Below, piece after piece: positions 12,701 to 24,920 of a DNA stretch of 64,000 nucleotides. The notes below the pieces were generated by a model. That model ran no database searches. It saw only the letters and a list, made by a program, of their open reading frames with translations, and was not told where the DNA came from. A program made the position numbers and the translations under genes. The stretch comes from Pleodorina starrii (Eukaryota > Chlorophyta > Chlorophyceae > Chlamydomonadales > Volvocaceae): contig BRXU01000031.1 in the NCBI GenBank assembly GCA_030267565.1, positions 62,001 through 126,000 of the forward strand, written 5' to 3'. The first letter of the stretch is position 1; each line of letters starts with the position of its first letter.

Positions 12701-15700
12701 TGTCGAGGTACGATACGTACGTACGTACGCTACGTATACGTGCACATATGGAATTTCACCGCCGATGCGCCGTTGGCTACCTTGCCTGAATGATTGGTTA
12801 CATTGGTTGAATGATTGCGTGAATCGGTTGACAATGGAGCCAGGATGGCTGCTTGTATGTTTCTGCGATGAATAGCTCTCAGATCTACGTCTATATATGT
12901 TTCTGCAATGAATAGCTCTCAGCTCTACGACCCCGCCGCAGTCGACGTGTATATTTATAAAAAAATGCCCGGGTCGACCCTGGCGTGTGTTAGGGGGTTA
13001 GGCGCGATTAGGCTCAGCCAATCTTCGTGCTGGCCTTCGAGCGAATTCTTCATCACTTGCAACGTCTTCTCTCTTCAAACAAACCCTGCACGCAGGCTGC
13101 AAAAGTCCACCTCATTCGTACACACCACCTTCCAAAATAATACAGTTGTGGAGCCATCCTGGCAGTTCGGCACGACATTAGACGCCCCTCCAATTGACCA
13201 AATTGACCCCGGCTTTGGTGGCGCAATGTACGCCTCTCGTGCGATGGTCACGCTTGGGACAACTGGGTCCTTCATCGGCAACAGTGCGAAGTTCGGTGAG
13301 TCTTGCATCCAATCATATCTGGCGAACAACGTAACGAACGTTTATACTATGCATCGTTCTTTCTATCTAATAATAACCCCGAGGCACAAACACTGGGGCA
13401 CCTGCTTACTTCTCATGTGCAGTCACCCTACTTGAAAATCGTACATAAATTATCCGTGGAAACCCACGCCACTGTTTCACTGCCACGTATATGCGCAGGT
13501 GGTGCCATCGCTGTCCTGTCATCAACAGAATTCAATGTCTTCGACGACGAGTACTACACATATCAAACCAGTATTCAGTACACCAACACCTCGAAAGGCG
13601 TCATTGATTCTATAGGCATTGAGTCGCTCGGAGGCCGCCCGGCTCTGCCGTACCGGTTCTTATTTGAGAATAATACAGCCCTCATTGGCGGCGCCTTGTA
13701 TCTGTACGCTACGGGGGCCGCGAAACTTGCCATGCGTCTCACACGTTATGAGATCGGAGAGGATGGCTACGTTGTGGTTGACAATGTTACCCAACTTCCT
13801 ATTGAATCCGATGAGTCCATACGGCTAAAAGGCCAGCCTGCAATTTTGTTTCACGGCAACACCGCCAATGGGGGCGGCGCTGTGTTCCTTCAGGAAAACG
13901 GCGGCGAGGTGAGTACCACACCGGCGCAATCTCCTATCTAGTGACCTACCGCTGCAAGATTGATATGTACGGACTGCTGTGCTCATGCACATGTCATGGC
14001 TGGGAGCACATGCATGTTTAAGGACGGAGCATGCTTAGCAAGCATGCTCCGTCGACGAAGAACGTTGCAAAGGGAGGGCAATCAATGGACGCGCTGCTGG
14101 CTCAAACTCAGTTCTAACTAATTTTGTCACCCTTTCTACCCTCTCCGAATACAGATCAGTCTTGCGAACTGCCGATTTGCGGCAAACAAGGCCCTGGTGC
14201 CACCGCTTGAAGCCAACTACGCAGGGCTCTATGGCCAGGAAAAGGACTTCAGCGTGGCCAAAGCGGTTCCCTGCTACGAGGGCGGCGGTGGGGCCATCTG
14301 TATGGTGGGACAAGCAAACAAGACGCTTGTGGTACGTGCTGCGGACATTCCTTCTGTCCTCCTTCTGCTCCGCTGTCCGTCTGTCCCCCCCTCATTATCA
14401 CAATCGTCATTTTCCTGGGCCCCCTGCCAGCTGCTGCCACAACCGCCGCTGCCCTCGCCTCCGATCTCAACCGCCCCCGCATGCGTTTATTTGCCCAGTT
14501 GCGGGTTGGTGGTTGTTTGATTGGTTTGATTCGTTTATACCTATTTCGTGTTCACAAATGACGTGTTTACATATCTTTTGCACACCTTGTTTTCGGAAAT
14601 CTGTTGCGTTCATGCACGACGATAACATGAGCGAGGGTACGATATATAACAAATGGCGGAATCCAGTCAAGTGACGAAAGGAAAACATGCGAAAAGAATC
14701 GATTCTGTATATTAATATTAATGTTAGTATTAATATTAATACAGACTCGGTCGGCTACACGGGGCGTTGCCGCTGCCCACCTGTTGGACAGGTAACCGAG
14801 TCAGACATGATCAGCAACTTTGCTAAGGACGGAGCCGGCATGTTCCTGGCGGAGGGAGTCGACTGCATCAACCAGGCAAAATGCTATAAAGCCATCCTGA
14901 ACCTCGTGAACATGACAGGTACACCCAACAGTATTAATTAATTACAGAGGAGCTGGATAACAGCTACATAGTGCGATCGCACGACTCTGTGGGTCTAATG
15001 TTCAATAGAACATCTAGACCAGGCCACTAACCAACCCAACAGGCAGGCACTTGTGGAATTTGCAGGGTGTACGTACTGGGATGCGAGGTATAATACATAA
15101 TCGAGCCTACTGCTGATGCATGTGTACGCTGGTAAAAGTCACATGGTCGCAGCAAAAACATTCGTAGCTAATTTTAATCGTAAAAATCGTAAAAATCGTA
15201 AAAATCGTAAAAATCAATTTGCGTCTGTGTGCACATTCTTGTGCCGTCCGGCACGTACATGCATGTCGAGGGGTTGCTCTATCTATGTACGTAGATGGGT
15301 TGCTTGCGTCATATTATTAAACTTGATAAATGCGAGCTGTCGTGGGAGAACCTTTACATGTAAACTTGTGCACGTACCTCTTGAGTGGCTGACTCTCACT
15401 TAAATATATGCACGCAGGCAACAAGGCAACAAGCCGTGGCGGCGCCGTGTTTTGGCTGCATGAGGGAGTCCTCAACATCTCAACGTGCCCATCAGACAAA
15501 AGGCAGGCGCTCATCACCAATGGCACAGCCTTTCTTGATGCTGCACCAGGCAATACAACCCCTTGGTACAACTTCACATTGCATACGCCGGTCCGAAAAC
15601 GCCCTGCCAGCTGGTATGCGCAACTTACGGTCGAGAACCAGGACGCACTCTTAGCCTTCTTGGGCGGTGCCACTCATGATGTTAAGAAAATAGTCCACGC

Positions 15701-18700
15701 AGCAAACGGGGAGGTCGTGGTCGTGGGAGCTCCGCTGTTTGCAGTAGCGAACTTAACCGCTACCCAGCAGAACTTTACAAACAAGACGGCTGCGTACCTC
15801 GACACTAATGGCAACATCGTGGTTCCGAACATCAGCAATGGCGAGCCACTGCCGGGCTGGATCCCGATCAACGGTCGGCAGATCGTGTATGATGCCAGCA
15901 CTCTACTGGACCCGTTCTGGCTCGGCTTGCCTTATCAGCACCTGCCGTGTGCCAACTGGAACAACTCGGCCGATACTGGCCCTGATGTGTCCAGCACGCC
16001 ATATTTTGTCCTGGTAAGCCGCGCGCGGATTCTCCGCACACTAAATGGGCGTGAGCGGGTAATAAGATAGAGCTGTGCGATCCGGCAGCGAATGTACCAG
16101 CCCTTACTTCCTTGCATTTGCATCGATGCCACAACGATTGTTTATGCAGTTTGAAGCACTTGTAGTTTGTGTTGAGAGTTGTTGCCTGCTGCTCATTTTT
16201 TCGTGCAAGCACACATGCCGCTTGGCTTCCTCTCCCTACATACCCTCCCTTGCCATGCGTGGTGCCCCCCGTTTCAAAACATACCACAGAGTCCTCCACG
16301 GCTGGATTACTACACGTCCAACACCGACATCAGGATGAACATCACGGTGCACGACTGGCTGGGCCAACACTGCATTGGGGATAGTGATACCCAGCCACTT
16401 GTCCTGGTGACAGCCAAGTCCCCTGAGGTACGTTTATCTAACGAAGCCGTAGCTGTCGCCAATTAGGTATCGTCAATGTGCTGCTGCAGACCAGCCATAA
16501 TGGTTACATCCAAGGAGCCAGTGAGCCAGTGACAGCGAGTTGTCATGATCACGCACATATAGGTACCTGAAGGTGTATCGCGTACGTAGCTAGTATATTA
16601 TTCGTTGCTATGAGCCCCTCCGTTCCATCCGGGCCTGTGAGCGTGGTAGAGCTGCACATGTATTTAATCGTCTATGCGCCGCAGACCCAAGCGTGGAGAA
16701 AGGTATACCGTTCGTGCAATGTTGACGCCCTTTCAGGTTTTTGGCGCTGTGACGGTCCCCGCGGTGAATGGAACAGCCACCTTTACGGCCCTGAGGCTGC
16801 GCGGACGAGAGGGGCTCCATATGGTCACCATGACAGGCCAATCACAAATACCGTTGAGAAAGCTAAAGAGCTCTGAGGTGCGTACCAATTAAGCAACTAT
16901 CAGCAGAGCAATAATGCCATTAGCACATTGTGATGCACGGTCACGCCCTCTCCCCGCCCATGCCTGTGTTGCAGAGCTTCTCCGTACACTCCACATTATT
17001 AATTAAATTTAATTTGCCGCGTATTTATTTGCCCCTTTTTTCTGAAAATTTTGCAGCTGCAAGTGTACGTGCGCCCGTGCTCCATTAACGAGTATCTCTC
17101 CCCAAAGGATCTCGACGAGTGCATCCCCTGCGACGCTGGCACATACAACCTCAACAGTACAGCGGTGAGTCTGCCTGTCACGCGCGCCCGGCGCTGCGCA
17201 GATTTGGATTCCGAAATTGAGGCGTGACAATCCAGGCATGCGGCTACGCAGCGCCCGCCCAATTGCATTGGCAGCGGCCATGTGCATGCGTGACTGCGTC
17301 GCTTAAGTGAGACATGGCGGCGGGATGGTCGGGTTCTAGCTAGGTTGGCAGCCTTCGGGTAGTTGAGTACCGTTTCCCTTGTAGGAAATTGTGCGTGCCG
17401 AGGGGCCTAGGGCAGAAGCTCGCTCTATCTGTCTGTAGACCGCCGCTGTGAAATGTGCGTGCCATCGCAAGCTACGAAGGAATGGTAGCTAGCGGAGACG
17501 TAGGCTGGGGATGGTCCGTCTGGAAAGCTCAAGCTGTCGGCGGGCAGAATATAGAACATGCCGCACATGTACAATAGCCCGACCTACCTGCTTGTACGTG
17601 TCTATGGTGACCGCACGCAGGTCGCATGCGTGCCTTGCCCCGAGAATGCGGACTGCTTGTACCCCGACCCCAATGCGTGCCAGCCGGGGTCGGAGTGCGA
17701 CCCCACTGGTTATCTGGTACCTCTAGATGGCTTTTGGCACGCAAACTTCTTCAGTGAGGAGGTGCGGCTGTTTCTCCTGTTTCTTTGCCCGCCGGCGTTT
17801 CGTTTGTGCGGCTTGACATGCGGGACCCATGCACCCATGAAATCGAAGCAAGGCAGGGCGGTTCCAGCTGCAGCTTACGATATTACACCTACCGCAGTAT
17901 TAGATTTGCCGCTATTGAAAATCGTACTGAAAGAAACACTTCGAGAAAGTACGGCCACGTCTGTGTGTGCGTGTTTATGTATGCGAGCTCCGGTTGCAGA
18001 CAATTTCCGGAGATGCGCGCTTTCTCCCGGAGATGTGCGTGCGTTTCAGCTTAATCGGCACGCAGGCACATATATACGTGTGTGGCGGCCGCGGATGGAG
18101 AACGCGAGAACGAAACATCGGGCCTTGCATTACCCCCGCGCGCCTGACGATAAGCACCAAACTGCCTACGTATCTCATTCATGGCAACGAACTCAAGGCT
18201 CACTAACCTAATGTCACCCGGTCGTGCCGGTGCAGGTCATTGAGTGCCCAAACACGGATGCTTGCAATAACGTAAACCGCACAACGATTCTGGCAGCTCT
18301 GCAATCCGCAATCTGGCAGGTGGGGTGGCGGCAGGTGCTCGATTCGTTGTTATAATAACGGCGGTGGTTTGGCACGGGCAGACCACTGCAACGAAGAAAC
18401 GGAGTGGACCGCCGGATGTCCGTGGCGGGGTCTTCCGGGGCACGATAGCAAATGAAGCATCCCTCCATCATCCAGTGTATTCGGGCTGTTCCGTTCGGGT
18501 GCCGAGAGGCCATAACTGCATTCAACCGCGCATATAAAACCTATAAGGCCCTCATCGATCATTTCCAACGCAAGCTGCTGGCGCCTGAATATACAACAGC
18601 AGGATATCTGCGCCATTTTGCCCCCCTAGCGAGCCTCTGGCTCGCCTAACCGTGTGCATGTACGTACGTGTGTATGCACGCACATGTAGGCTACCCGACA

Positions 18701-21700
18701 CCTACAACTGAGTGCCGCCGCAGCTGTGGCGGATAAGGCTGCGGAGGAGGTGATGGCGCAGCTTCTCTTGTCCGAGATCCTTGCACCGGAGGCCCGGCGG
18801 GTATTGCAGGAGAACGGGGGCAGCGGCGCATTGGAAGCTGCCTTTATCCTCAACGCAACGGCCTCCATTCTGTAAGTGCTCATCAGCGAGCGAGAGGGAC
18901 ACGAAAGTAAGGGAGTGAGGCTTACGGAATGAATTTGCTGCGCACTATCCTGGACCTGGGATCGGGTAAATCCGTCATCCCTCGGCTTTTGGGGGGGGTT
19001 CATTATAGGAGTTTTACAAAGGTGATAGAAGGTTTATAAGTTTATGAGTATTGAGGGTTTTGATGTAATATCTGGGTCCCAATAGTTCCAGTAGTTTTAA
19101 TTTTAGATTATATTGAGCATTGTTACTGGTGGCCATGCATCCGTTGGACATCGGCGAAAGCCACCAGCCGCTAGCATACATACAGAACTCGAGTACCCGC
19201 CATACCATACTGCATCTGGTGCCTCGCTCATCGCACCGCAGGCCCGAATACCTTCAGAACCAGTGTTCAACGGGCTACAGGGGAACCTTGTGTGGGGAGT
19301 GCGCGCCCGGATATGGGTGGACCCAGGTCGCCACCTGTTCGAAATGCCCACGCAGGGTGAGTTTTCGTTCGGAGTTGTATGTATTTCATCACCAGGGCTT
19401 CGGGGCGCTACAGTTTGTTGTCGATTAGCTGGGGGGCCTATTTCGGTTTCAGACCCATAAACCTTGTCAGGAACGAAAGCAGAAAGCGTCGCTTTTGCGT
19501 TTATTTTTGGCGCCCATCAGAAGAGGCGTATCAACACAGGGTTACTGGAGTTAGATTCATAGATAGTTTCATAAGTGGATTTGAGATTAATGGTCGTTTG
19601 CGTTGGCGGCGGCGGTAAGGAAGCCTTTAATATATATTATATTAGCTACGTAGAGGCAGGGGGGATGGGGCACGTTGGAATGCATTAGGGAGCCGCCATA
19701 AGAGGGTGCACACCTCAAACATGAAAAGGCTGACAGTTATTTTACCGTACCTACCGGTTTTCATGGGCTTCAACTCACACAGATAGAATTGGGACGAACG
19801 TCTCCATCGTCGTGGGTCACTGTGTGCACCGCTGTTGACCCGTGACGCCGTGAGTCTCCCCGCGGCCACGCACCCTTCCTGACATTCCCACCGCTTGTGC
19901 AGGTTATCAATAATATTTACTACGCGGGAGTGACACTTCTGACTATCAGCATTTTGGCCTTGACTATCTACTCTAGTCTTAAGGAGCAGCGCCTGAAGGC
20001 CTCCAAAAGGGCTAAACCACGCGGAGATGCTTGGGACCAGTCTGATAACAACGGCCCCAACCCCTTCAAGGCCGCCGCCGCCGCGGCGACAGACGCCATT
20101 CAGCAGGATTCCGACTTGGACGGGCCCCCTCGTAAGCTGGGCACTGGAGGCGGCGCCGGACCGGTGGCCGAGGGCATCACCCCGACAGTGTCCACAGAGT
20201 ACGGCAATATTTTGTACGAGCGCCGTGGCGGCAAGGAACTTCAGCCGGCAAGTACAATGCAACGATGAGGGTCTATGTACGCGCTGCTCATGCCCGGCCG
20301 CCTTGCTTTTTAGGGTTGTAGATATGGACTTGATTTCTTGTTGTACGTTTTGTTCTGCTCCCAGCTGCTGGGAAAGGTCCGGCGCTCCTGGAAAGGATCA
20401 CGTACTTCGCACTATTACGTATCAGTCGGTATACTGTGCGTGTGTCGCACCCAAGTGCCTTCACCTACGTACCAACGGGGCTGAGTTACCGCGCCCGCCT
20501 CTTGTCGGCGCCCTGCTGGGCCACGCAGGTTGAAGCCGCGCCAGGTGCCTCTGGCTCAAATCCTGATGTTGGGGCTAGCCAGGGCGCTGTGAAAGGTTTC
20601 GGCAACGGCGATGGAAAGATGCTGGCCTCACCGCAACACAGCGATAATGAGCGCGGGCGACAGGGCTCGATGGGTCGGCAGGGCTCGATGGGCCGGCAGG
20701 GCTCGATGGGCCGGCAGGGCTCGTTGGGGCGGCACGGCACGATGGCCCGGCATGGCTCAATGGCGCGACAGGCATCCACGGTTCGGCAGGGCACCATGTC
20801 ACGATACGGATCTCTGGCACGATCAGGGTCGATGGGCCGTGGACGCGAGCGGGCTCACCAATCGACCCTGATCAAGATTCTCCTGAGTTACGTCCAGGTA
20901 GGTCCGTTGGTCCGTATACCTTTATTTGATGCACAAGCAAACCCTAAAGTTCGGCATCATGCAAATAAGTTGTATGCACGCGCCTGTGTGTTTGGTTTTC
21001 CTGTCACACACTTGCAGGTGCTAGGACTGCTGCAAAGCATCTCATTGGATGTGCCGGGTATAGTCGAAGTCTACTACCGTATTAACAACCAGGCTATCAG
21101 CTATCCAGGTCAGGCTGTATGTGGGGCATTGCGGGGCACACGCATGGCACGGAGACAAAACGTCTATACCCCCGCCGTACAACAAATAAAGTGAAGCCAA
21201 GCAACGACGGCCGCCATAAAGCAAAGGGGGGCTTGGAACGGAAGGAGGGCCTGCGGACGGTTTTGATTTCTCCAGCCATGCATACAGCAGACTTGATAAT
21301 GCTAAGCTCAAGTTAGCTGCTCAACGCAGCCAATGCACGCCCCTGGCTCCTTACGCGTGTTTATTCATGTACACGCAAGTAGTCTTGATCTTGCCTGCAT
21401 CTACATCTATCCATGCATACTCGGTAAACATACGTACCATTCACTGATAGAGCGGCCGCCAGCAATCCCCCCGTCTGCATGCCTGCCCGCAATGGGAATT
21501 GCTCTGCCGTACACGTGTATATGCAGGTATCCTGGTTTCCCTGGACTGCTCGCTGCCAGATACGGGATTGTCTAAGGCCTTGGTTCGCGTGTTTCTCACG
21601 GTGCTGGCGCCGTTCTACATTTTCGCCGCGGCCGCCTTATGTTTTGTGTGCATTAACATCCTCGACTTCTATTTCCTTACCCCGTGAGTAGTAGTAGTAG

Positions 21701-24700
21701 TATTACTTTGTTACGGTGGGCTCCAGGCCCCCGGAGGGGTACAGCCGGCGGGCCATCCGGCATGGCACTGCCGAAAGGCTTTGTAGTGGCTTGGATTCTC
21801 GCTTTTCGCTGTCCTGGTTACTTGAAGGCGGCATGTAAGGGGCCGGAAGCGTAGCCGTACGTCCAGCCAACTGGATAAACGTCGCTCAGGGAAAACTACG
21901 TAGAATACGAAGTCCTGGACACCCCTTCAATATGCTATTAGTGGATTTCTCAAGGAGCAGATAACTTGTAAAGGAACAGATAACTTGTAAGGATTGCGGG
22001 GGGAGGGACAGTTAGAGCTGGCGGGCGCCTTCGTCATGATCGATCTTTTGGAGTGCAATGCATAGCGGAGGTGCACTAGCGAAAGATGGAGCATGCTTGC
22101 ACCGATCCGCAGGTACTACGTCAACCACAAGGACAAGACGAAGCGCGAGGGCCACGTCAAGCATTCCAGCCTTGCAGCCCACTGTAGGGCGTACTTGGGC
22201 CGGCAGCTGACCGTTACCTTCATCACCACCTTCTTCTTCTTCTACCCCGCTGTCGTACAAGCCCTTATGACCATCGTTAACTGCCAGGATGTCAACGTGC
22301 AAACCAGAGATAACCCGCTCGCGGCAAGTCTAATTCGAAGGATAAGGCTGTGCTGGTGCCGTATATGAATGGCAAAACCCTTAGCCCTCTTGGTTTAGTG
22401 GGGCCCGTCGACACAGGCTGGGTTGCATTCATCACCGTCGTCAAGGTGACACCTTACCAATAGGGACCTTAATCCTCCCGGTTTTACCACTGGCGTACCA
22501 ATTGTGGCGGGCGTACGTACCCTGACGCGGTCACAGCCAGAGCCCGGGATATCCGCCTTCGGCTGACAGGACAGGGCGAATTAATTCGCCTTGTCCTGTC
22601 AGCCGAAGGCGGATACAGTACGGATAGGTGCCTCAATATTGAGGCACCTCTACGTACTGTGCATTAGTCCGCATATGTCTGGTTTCGACCCGGAGACCGT
22701 ATTATATCCTTGCAGTTCGCGCCATTCTGACAGGAAGTCAATAGCGTTCTTCGTGCTAAGAACGCCGATCCCGTATTGTAGTCATCACTGTTACCTGTAC
22801 CCTCTATAGTTTGCGGCACGTCGTACGTACGTCCTGGTCACAGACGCAGTTACACTGTTCCAACGGCTATCGTTCTATTGTTTTTGCGTTTCTCCTCATC
22901 TCCTGCCCTATCCAGAGCGCCCTGGGCCTGCATAAGGAGCGCATCTGGTCGCAAGATTACGGCATGACGTGCTACAAGGGGAAGCATCTGGCGCTGGTTT
23001 TGGGAATGGGAGTGCCCGGAATTATCCTAATTGCAGTCGGTGGGTGATCTGCGCCCGGCCACACCTTTCCATTCGACCGACCACACCCTTTCATACGCTC
23101 TCTGCCATCTCATATGCCCCGCCTCTTTTTTCGCTCTTTTCCCTTTTTTCCCTTTCCTTTTCGCCCTTTTATTTATTAACCCACGCATTTCTACCTCGCA
23201 TTTAACAGGACCGTGTCCTGATATGGTTTTTTTCCTAAATGTTTTATTTCGTACCGTACTCCAAATCAATTTGCGTGTATGTGCCGTCCCCTCCACGATA
23301 TTATTGCGCAGGATGGCCGCTGGTGAGCGGCCTCTTCATGACGGGCAAGCTTGCCTGCTTGAGGAACATCAATCTTTCGGAGGACGTCACCTCCTTGTTT
23401 GTGGACGACTTCAACCCGAAGTAAGTACGCGCGTGCATGACATGGGTATTTGGATGGGTGCGCTCACACACTGTTGAAAAAACGGAAAGGAAAAAAGGAA
23501 AGTTTACGCTGGACCGTAAGCCCTAGCGTGTGTTAAGGGAACAGACTGATGCCTCATCGGCGGGTACAGCCCATTACCGCGGTGACCGCCTTTTTGACTA
23601 GGATGGGTTGCTTCTCCCACCCACTCCATCCGTGTCTGGGCTCCGTCTCACTCGGATCACATCTGGGTACCCGCACGCATTCTTCCCAGATATGCCAGAT
23701 ACATCATTGTTGAACATTCAACCGTGACGAGTTCTACCACTGTAGGGGACAGGGACATAGCTTAAGCCATGCGGTCGCCTGCTGTTCGTTCCCACACCAG
23801 GGCCCCCATCGGTCACCCAGCCCCCTGCGAAGGCCTTTAATCCTCGGCCTTTAATTCAGTGCCCTAACTCTCAGGCACTTCCTAGGGGATACACACTGTT
23901 GAAAACATTTACGCTCCGTGAAAACAATTGTGGGTTAGGAGCAAATCGCATCGCCGGCGGCTAATTAGGGGATCAGGCTGCTGCGTGCGTGCATGGCTGC
24001 ACTTGGCGCGCACGCACGGACATCGCGCGTGCAAAAGTTCACTGGACATCTCTTACTCTTTTCCTTCGTCCATTTCGGCGAGAGGGTCCGGAGCGTCCGT
24101 CCTCATCAACGCTGTCCCAACGCCGTCACCGAGCAGCCCCTGGTCGGCCCCCTGGACCTTTACTGCCTGCCCTGCCTGCTGCCATGCGTGCCCTTCCGTA
24201 TGCCTCCATCCCTCTGCGCTCCAATAATGCTCTGTGCAGGTATGCATGGTGGGAGAGCGCTGTCATGTTACGCAAGCTGCTTGTCGCCATCGTCGTTACG
24301 ATGGTGGACGGCAAGCGATTGTCGGCCGTTCAACTGCTGCTGGTGTTCCTCGTATTGGTGGTTGCATCGGTGAGAGAGCCTGTGCACGGCACGGCGTATG
24401 CGCGGACAGGGCTTGCAGCGTGCACGCGCGTGTGGCTGCAGGGACCAGGGTGGCTATATTTAGATATGTATATATAAACCCTAAACCCTATATACATATA
24501 TATATGTATATATATATATGTTGAAAATATGAAGATAATTTTGCCGTGCAAAGAATGAAGGTTTAGATACAATCCGGCCTCGCTCACAGGTGGGCATGAT
24601 ATCTCCCGGGGCCGTGTTCAGCCCGGGGCCGTGTTAACAGATGTGCCGCCCCAGCCAAACTCCCCACCTGACAATGTCTTCCACCTGGATCGGCGTGCAA

Positions 24701-24839
24701 AAGCCGCCTTAGAGCCAGAAGCAGGGACAGAGTCCCGCCTCCAAATAATGGAATAAGTAAAACAACGTTAAAAATAGTGGTATTTCACCGTCGCCGAAGC
24801 TCCCACTTATTCTACACCTCTTAAGTTATTTCACAAAGT

Positions 24840-24879
<40 letters not shown>

Positions 24880-24884
24880 GTTTA

Positions 24885-24920
<36 letters not shown>

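Larger units (their letters stand above)
6946..16013 (+). other. gene A exons 4-22: FxxN / GGA(I,V,L) beta-helix ectodomain
   Basis: This region encodes residues ~388-1537. It repeatedly shows FxxN tetrads (FDGN, FRRN, FENN, FANN, FTGN, FQNN, FIGN, FHGN, FAAN) followed by GGA plus a hydrophobic residue (GGAVFL, GGACWI, GGAISA, GGAIRI, GGAVAM, GGAMYA, GGAIAV, GGALYL, GGAICM, GGAVFW). That spacing is the signature of right-handed parallel beta-helices and of the Chlamydia polymorphic membrane protein repeat (Pfam Chlam_PMP). NxS/T sequons are frequent. It is expected to be extracellular, with a ligand- or matrix-binding role by inference. Confidence 0.75.
22324..22915 (+). other. GC-AG intron 34 of gene A
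   Basis: The donor is GCAAGT instead of GT, directly after the NPLA codons, and the acceptor is TCCAG. Gene B has the same non-canonical GCAAGT donor at the same codon (50452). The intron also holds two adjacent palindromes, annotated separately, and a smaller hairpin with arms GCGTTCTT/AAGAACGC near 22744-22765. Confidence 0.8.
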
